A stretch of 64,000 bases of DNA, taken from assembly GCF_026151205.1 (NCBI RefSeq), contig NC_087078.1:13313118-13377117 (forward strand). The letters are read 5' to 3'. The notes under the pieces were generated by a model. That model did not search any database. It had not been told where the DNA came from and worked only from the letters and a program-made list of their open reading frames with translations. Below are positions 58,843 through 64,000 of the stretch, in pieces. This stretch comes from Bolinopsis microptera. Its lineage: Eukaryota > Ctenophora > Tentaculata > Lobata > Bolinopsidae. The number at the start of each line of letters is the position of its first letter. Positions within the stretch are counted from its first letter, which is position 1. A program made the translations under genes and the position numbers.

Positions 58843-59570
58843 TTAAAACCCCGATTAACCCCGGAGTTTGGGGGAAAGGATACATCCGCGGTAAATCGGG
58901 GTTTATGGATACAAGGATAATTTAAGTTACACAATTCTAATTATTTACAAATGTGTAGGGATAATTTAGAAATGTTATATAAAACTGGTTTTTTTTAATC
59001 GAGTTTGTATGGTTCAATTTTATTTTAAGGTCCTATAGCATTATGCACATGCCAGTATTTGAGTGGAAATCTGGGCTCTTATAATAGGCTGTATAGTGTA
59101 TAGTGTATATTGTTCGTACACAGAGAGAATTGAATGGATTGCTCTTGCTGTGGCAGTAAATTTTGTAGGATCTAGAGTTTTGTTGGAGAGCAGACCGTTA
59201 ATCTTTGGGGGCAGGGGGTCTTCATGGAAATTGTCTCAAAATCGACTTTTTAGTTTTTTCTGATAGAGGGGAGTGATATCTATCAGATGCTTTTGATCCC
59301 ATGGAAAAAATATCGTTCCAAGCTAAAATTATCACCGGTCAAAGGTCAGCGCTTGTGTGTAATTGTATTGCGATTTTTGATCACGCGCCCTGAAAATCGA
59401 GTCTTAAAATCTATCTTCTACAGTTTTTGAAAACCCTGAAACTTTCAAGATATGTTCTAGGGATCATTTACTTTTAGAAGATATGAGCTTCCATGAAGAC
59501 CCCCCTGCCCCAATTTGGGGAAAAGAAATGGCCGCGGTAAATCGGGGTTTTAGTGTATCCGGTAATATGT
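58843..59570. mobile_element. Outer MITE with inverted 'aaaccccgatt(a/t)accg' ends
   Basis: The left end has 'acattaaaaccccgatta' (about 58843). The right end, read on the other strand, has 'acactaaaaccccgattta' (about 59540-59565). A second inverted 'cggtaaatcggggttt' lies at about 58891. Just outside the right end, 'ggtaatatgtgaatgatccc' resembles the Harbinger-type terminus at 8955-8981. The borders are approximate. Confidence 0.5.
59207..59511. mobile_element. Inner MITE with GGGGCAGGGGGTCTTCATGG ends
   Basis: Inverted termini of about 21 bp differ by one inserted G. The interior matches the repeat at 10917-11150 in OGDH intron 17, so this is the more complete copy of that family. It lies inside the outer element at 58843-59570, so insertion into that element is the simplest history. 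Confidence 0.75.
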
Positions 59571-59729
59571 GAATGATCCCTTTCTGTCAACAACATCTAC
59601 ACTCACACTGCACACATCTCTGAACAAAATGAATTTATCGCCCGCAAACAGCCTTTCTTGCCGATAAATCCTATGCTACTCTGTACTTTCCTGTGCTACT
59701 ATGTACTTTCATACTATAGATATAATATA

Positions 59730-60611
59730 CCTTATCGGACCTTATTTGGACGGACATTAATTGAACGCTGGAGGCCCTAACGTTCATCTTAATGTCCGTT
59801 CAAATAAAGTCCGTCCATTTAAGGTCTGTCCAAGTTAAAGTCCATTGAATTTTTTTCAAAAATTTTTCCACTTTTTGTCCAGAATATGACAACTATAATG
59901 ATAACTTAATTATGCCGTAAGTTAACGACGGAAAGGTTCTCCTTGGTCTGCCGGAGGCACAGAAAACTCTGTGCCATATACTAGTATATGATGTTTTCAA
60001 GGGTCACTTGGCGGAAAAAGTCAACGAAATTATGGCACTCAACAACAAAGTTCATGAGCTAGTCCACGCCAACATGACAAACTTGTTGCAGCCTCTAGAA
60101 ATTACGGTAAATCGTGTTGCCAATATTGTCCGACGTTGTTATAGTTCATATTACTCAGGGGAGGCAATGAAACAGTGCTAGGAAAGTTCCACGTGATGTT
60201 AAGGTTAACCTAAAGTTGTCTAAGATAAAACCACTTCACGCCGAATGGCTTGTAAAAGTTAACACTGAAATGCAGGACCGGGGTAGTTTGATTAAAAAAA
60301 GGTTTCCATAAAGCTGATAATCACTGATGCTTTAAGCAATAAGCATGGACTATTTCATGGACGAAACCCCATTTGATGAAGATGATATGTGATATTAGAC
60401 ACTGGTCATGTACACATATTTGAACATTTTTACTGGTTAACGACTGCTTTTCTTACTTACTGTATAAAAATGGATTTAAGAATCATTTGCTGAAATAAAA
60501 AAACATTTTTAAAAATGAAAAAAAATTGGATTTTTGATGGTTTTGAATGCCTTCTAGCGTTCATATTAATGTCCGTTCATTTAATGTCCGTCCAAATAAG
60601 GTCCGATAAGG
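59730..60611. mobile_element. TA-flanked pogo/DDE-type transposon, internally deleted
   Basis: TA (59728-59729 and 60612-60613) flanks long inverted termini that begin CCTTATCGGACCTTATTTGG on both strands and continue through 'acggacattaa'. Subterminal copies of 'aatgtccgttca' and related words occur at each end. The 882-bp interior holds the 3' remnant of a transposase gene. Confidence 0.85.
59942..60328 (+). pseudogene. DDE-superfamily (pogo-like) transposase, C-terminal fossil
   Basis: One frame reads VYDVFKGHLAEKVNEIM, then NMTNLLQPLEITVNR, and ends at TAG after EAMKQC (60180). After a frame change, KLSKIKPLHAEWLVKV and GSLIKK continue to about 60312. The [N/T]MT-LLQPL(D/E) and KPLHAxWL words are characteristic of DDE_1-type transposases. 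The N-terminal DNA-binding region and first catalytic residue are absent, and a frameshift and stops break the rest. Confidence 0.8.
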
Positions 60612-60639
60612 TAGTGATTCCTAGTTTAGCAAGTTGACA

Positions 60640-61130
60640 GTGGTTACCTAATGACTAGGAGAACTTGTTAAACCGGTGACCGACAACTAAGAACCTCTCA
60701 TTCAGGCTCCCGCAGGTATCACATCACATGGCCCAATCAGTGACGTGTCATTTGTGATGTGATCCATATTCTAGCCATACTAACAGCGGGACAACCAAGA
60801 ACCTGGGTAGGGTTCACATGACAGTTTAGTAAGTAGCTGTGTATTATGAAGTATAATAATAAGTTTCTGTAAAATCCGGATTGGAGTATTGTTTATAAGT
60901 CGCATTGTTGTAAAGTATATAATATTAAGAAGTGTTCGAGCTCAAACTTCTAGCACATGGAATGTTTAAAGTATCTCCAGAGGTTCTTAGTTGTCGGGGA
61001 TATGTAAATGTAATGATTGGTTCTTAGTTGTCGGAGCTGATTGCATTTCCCAAGCTAGCATGTTAATTAGTTAATTAACTAGGTAAAATTGACAGGTTAT
61101 TAGTTGTCCGTCAACCTGTTAAACTACGAG
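60640..61130. repeat. Inverted/dispersed 'gttcttagttgtcgg' repeat region
   Basis: The words 'ccgacaactaagaacctct' (about 60688), 'gaggttcttagttgtcgg' (about 60972), 'ggttcttagttgtcgg' (about 61018) and 'ggttattagttgtccg' (about 61096) are inverted or direct relatives. 'gttaaac' lies beside the outer two. It may be a decayed foldback or MITE. The borders are uncertain. Confidence 0.5.
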
Positions 61131-61185
61131 AGTAACCATGACTGCTGCCGAAAAGCTGGAGTTTATCAAACTTCAAAGATATCTG

Positions 61186-61230
61186 GTGGTCATCTCTTCA
61201 GTGGTCATCTCTTCAGTGGTCATCTCTTCA
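61186..61230. repeat. Perfect tandem repeat, 3 x 15 bp (GTGGTCATCTCTTCA)
   Basis: Three exact copies lie head to tail. They are not in a supported reading frame. Confidence 0.95.
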
Positions 61231-61799
61231 CTACTCAACTTATTATCACAGATCTAGATGGCCGCTTATAAACAGATGAATCTGAGGGGTTTGGTGGCAA
61301 CCTTTGGCAATCACCACTGATATGGGGTTCTTTAAGATTAATTCGAAGTGCTTGTATGCTCAACCTGATGGCTCTACACGAAATTATACTCCTTGTGTTT
61401 GGAAACACATTCTATACTTAAATAGGAGGTTTTCACTTTTAAAAATTTATTTGTTAAAGATGAATGAAGCTTTCAGTTTCAGTTTAACAATAAAAAGTTA
61501 GTAGAAATAAATCAAGTCCTTTCAGAGATCACATCTCTCCGTGTCCCCGAAACCGCTTTTTCTTTATCAAATAGTGAACGATAATGACAATATTTTACCG
61601 GGGTAACCACAGCGCTCCAATACTCTATCTTACAGTGGTCATGCTCTATCTTATAGTGATAATGCCACAGCCCCCTACGAAGAAGAAGAACGATAATGAC
61701 TTTTAAATTCACATTAATAATCCTGTATCTGGTCAAAACCTGGCACAACTTAGCGAGTTTAGAAGGTTTGAGATGTTATTTGTGCTCCCTAGGGTCTCT

Positions 61800-62760
61800 A
61801 CTTCAAAAAAAATTTGGGTGGATAATTTTTTATGTTTGTTTAAACCCGTGACCACGCCCTTTTTAAAGCGTGGGAAAATTTTCCCAAAATTATTGAAATT
61901 TGCCTATAATATTTGATGGGGGTCTCTAAATGGCTTGATATGATGCCATCAGTATTACTAGAACATAATAAAATAAAATTTGGGTAAATAAAAGTGTAGT
62001 GGCACCCTGACCACGCCCATTTACACAATTTTTGGCGGAAAATTCGGAAAATTCGAAGTTGTTTACTCTAGCAGCAGGGAGGTGTTTAGTTTGTATTTAA
62101 ACTGCTGAATCGAGTTAAATAGGTTATATAAGTAACTTAATTCAATTAATTGGGCATGTTGAGCCATTAGTTCAGCCTTGGGGAACCACGCCCATATTTC
62201 ATATTAGGCGCGTATGTGAGAAATTTTTATCTCAGCTTCTGAAGGCCGTAGAAACTTAACTTTGGGCTTAAAATTACCGCAATATGTAAGTTTATATTGA
62301 CACCATTAAGGTGCTGAAGCTCTCCAGGACTTACTTTTGGATAAAAATGAGAAAAACTGATATAATTTACTGAAGCGCATTAACAAAAAAAACTTCCCTA
62401 GCAGCTAGGTTAAGTCAAGTAGGCACATCAATGTATAAAGTTTTACTCGACACAGTGTCCTTCGTAAGGTCTAAAGGTCATTCTGGGCTAGAATAATTCG
62501 ATTTTGGGTGCCCACTTTTATTAGTAGTCCAACCCTGTCCTAGCTGTGGTAAAATTTCTAAACTGCCCTCAGGTGTAAATATATGATTTTTCTATCCATC
62601 TCAGCTCCTGAATATTGTATGACATTCAAGATAACCACAACAGCAGAATAGCCATATTTATATACATTATGCAAGCTATGAAGCAGTATGGGGTGCATAG
62701 TTTTTGAGATATTTATTTTTAAAACATGATTTTTAAATGTATCTTGGGCTACCGCATTTA
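61800..62760. repeat. Dispersed repeats related to the palindrome's outer sequence
   Basis: The words 'tgaccacgccc', 'tctcagcttctgaaggccgtagaaactt' in shortened form, and 'catatttatataca' followed by a chain ending 'gatattt' recur here. They also occur near 42380-42620 and 46690-46920. The composition and phrases suggest old copies of one satellite-like or transposon family. Confidence 0.45.
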
Positions 62761-64000
62761 TCTTGGGCTACCGAATTTATGTACCAGCACCATCAGCTCA
62801 TCTTAGAAATCACAAACAACCCGCCGGGCAGCTATCTCTAGTTAAGCTCATTTCAGTACCCGTTGACTATAATATACCCGTTGACTATAATATACATAAA
62901 ACATTATCGATTTTTACAATCTACACACTATTTTCAACCTACCCTGTATGCCCGCTTTTATGTCAGTACAACCTCATCTAGCAAAGTCCAGCTGAAGCTA
63001 CTAACAGTTACCTCCAGCCCTATCCTATTATTACTTGTCCCTCCAATCCTAGCTCTTTCCACCGTGACCGACCTCAATCTCATTTAGGAAACTCCAGCAC
63101 TAGCTAACTGCAGCTCTAGCTATCTTCTGCTATTATCCTTTCCCTCCAATATTAGCTCTTTCCACTGACCTCCGGTTTTAGCAACTAACCTTCAGTTATC
63201 TCTAGGCTCCAACTCTACCCTGTTGCTGCCCTCTTCAACTAATTGTAGCTTTTAGCCTGCTAGCTATCACCAGTATCCTACAAATCTAAATTTTATAGCA
63301 ACCTTTTGGAGGTCTTTCACATTATATTAAGTAATCATTTTTGGAACATTTTAAAAGAGCTTTAATTGTAGGATGTTGATGCTATTACATGGATAGAGTA
63401 AATTGCAACAGTCGTTGCTGGAAAATGATAAAGTTACTTGAAGAACACAAATGGATGGAGCAGGAAGTTATTGGCAGAAGAACTGGAATAGTAGGCTTCC
63501 AGTGGCAGCTGGATAGAGCAGAGGGTAAGAAACTGACCGGTCAAAGGTTTTGGCCACCGGACCGGAAAAGACAGGATATTTTGGTTTGCCGCATTTTGCC
63601 GGACCGGAACCGGGTAATGTCGGCCAATCACTAAGATTCACACTCCCTGGCTCGTAGGACTAACCCCCTACAACTAGTATACCAGTGAAAGCAGGATTAA
63701 TGAACGAATAGTGTGACATTGGGTTCTCAACCATGGAAATTTAGAAGTCCCTACATGCTGTTCTTTCTGGCTCCATGTGCTAGTTAGGGGTCTGAGGTAT
63801 CCGAAAAATCATGTTTTGAGTACCCAAAGTGTTCTGGGTGCCAGGAATGAGGTTATTAAAGCGGCGAAAATGACCGATTTTGGACTATTTATGAGCTTTT
63901 TTGCCCATTTTCATGAGATAAAGAATCAGGAAAGCTGCTCTAGATGATTGAAATGGTTGATACCAATGAGGATACACCCAACACACATAAATATTCGTGA
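62761..64000. other. Intergenic, no supported gene
   Basis: A 19-bp direct duplication ('cccgttgactataatata', at about 62859 and 62878) is present, and short frames lack recognisable features. A CT-rich low-complexity stretch spans about 63000-63250. Confidence 0.5.

Noticed and set aside
1-64000. CRISPR array, bacterial operon or prophage
   Set aside because: No direct-repeat/spacer pattern and no Shine-Dalgarno or operon structure; spliced animal genes dominate.

Overview
This is a eukaryotic, almost certainly animal, genomic window. It is AT-rich and has spliced genes with GT-AG introns of about 100 to 2,700 bases, long intergenic DNA and many small DNA-transposon relics. The animal calls rest on a class A GPCR, a tristetraprolin (TIS11/ZFP36) RNA-binding protein with its CNOT1-binding tail, and a SIX-type homeobox gene. 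The GPCR's style and the mix of elements would fit a cnidarian or another non-bilaterian invertebrate, but I cannot fix the species from sequence alone.

Layout. (1) 401-15028, plus strand: the 3' nineteen exons of a 2-oxoglutarate dehydrogenase E1 (OGDH) gene, with the N-terminal exons lying left of the window. Its 2.66-kb intron 12 holds a complete intronless GPCR gene on the opposite strand (6618-7529). Other introns carry a Harbinger-type MITE (8819-8981), a palindromic repeat (about 10917-11400) and an 854-bp TA-flanked element (12224-13077). (2) 15.7-30.2 kb: mostly non-coding. It contains one phase-consistent but unrecognised five-exon gene model on the minus strand (19335-20827). (3) 30182-33687, plus strand: a four-exon tristetraprolin-family gene with an AU-rich-element-bearing 3' region. 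(4) 36.7-52 kb: a transposon and repeat landscape. It includes palindromic MITEs, two copies of a 9-bp-TSD (Mutator-type) MITE with telomere-like CCCTAA inside, a tRNA-Ala-derived SINE, a broken MULE transposase, a TA-flanked element, and a striking 2.9-kb palindrome built from ~175-bp satellite-like units. (5) 52.6-54 kb: a divergent intronless SIX-type homeobox gene with an array of SUMOylation consensus motifs, preceded by four CACGTG boxes spaced 20-21 bp apart and a TATA-like box. (6) 55.5-58.6 kb: a small secreted-protein gene (plus strand) whose second exon overlaps, antisense, the end of a single-pass membrane protein gene (minus strand), then a second single-pass membrane protein with 17 hexapeptide repeats (minus strand). 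(7) 58.8-64 kb: nested MITEs, a TA-flanked pogo/DDE-type transposon fossil, and dispersed satellite-like repeats.

The genes do not form a pathway: OGDH is mitochondrial TCA-cycle metabolism, tristetraprolin is mRNA decay, and SIX is transcription. The unusual content is structural: a nested gene, antisense overlap, a long hairpin satellite, helically phased E-boxes and a strong excess of CACGTG throughout the window.
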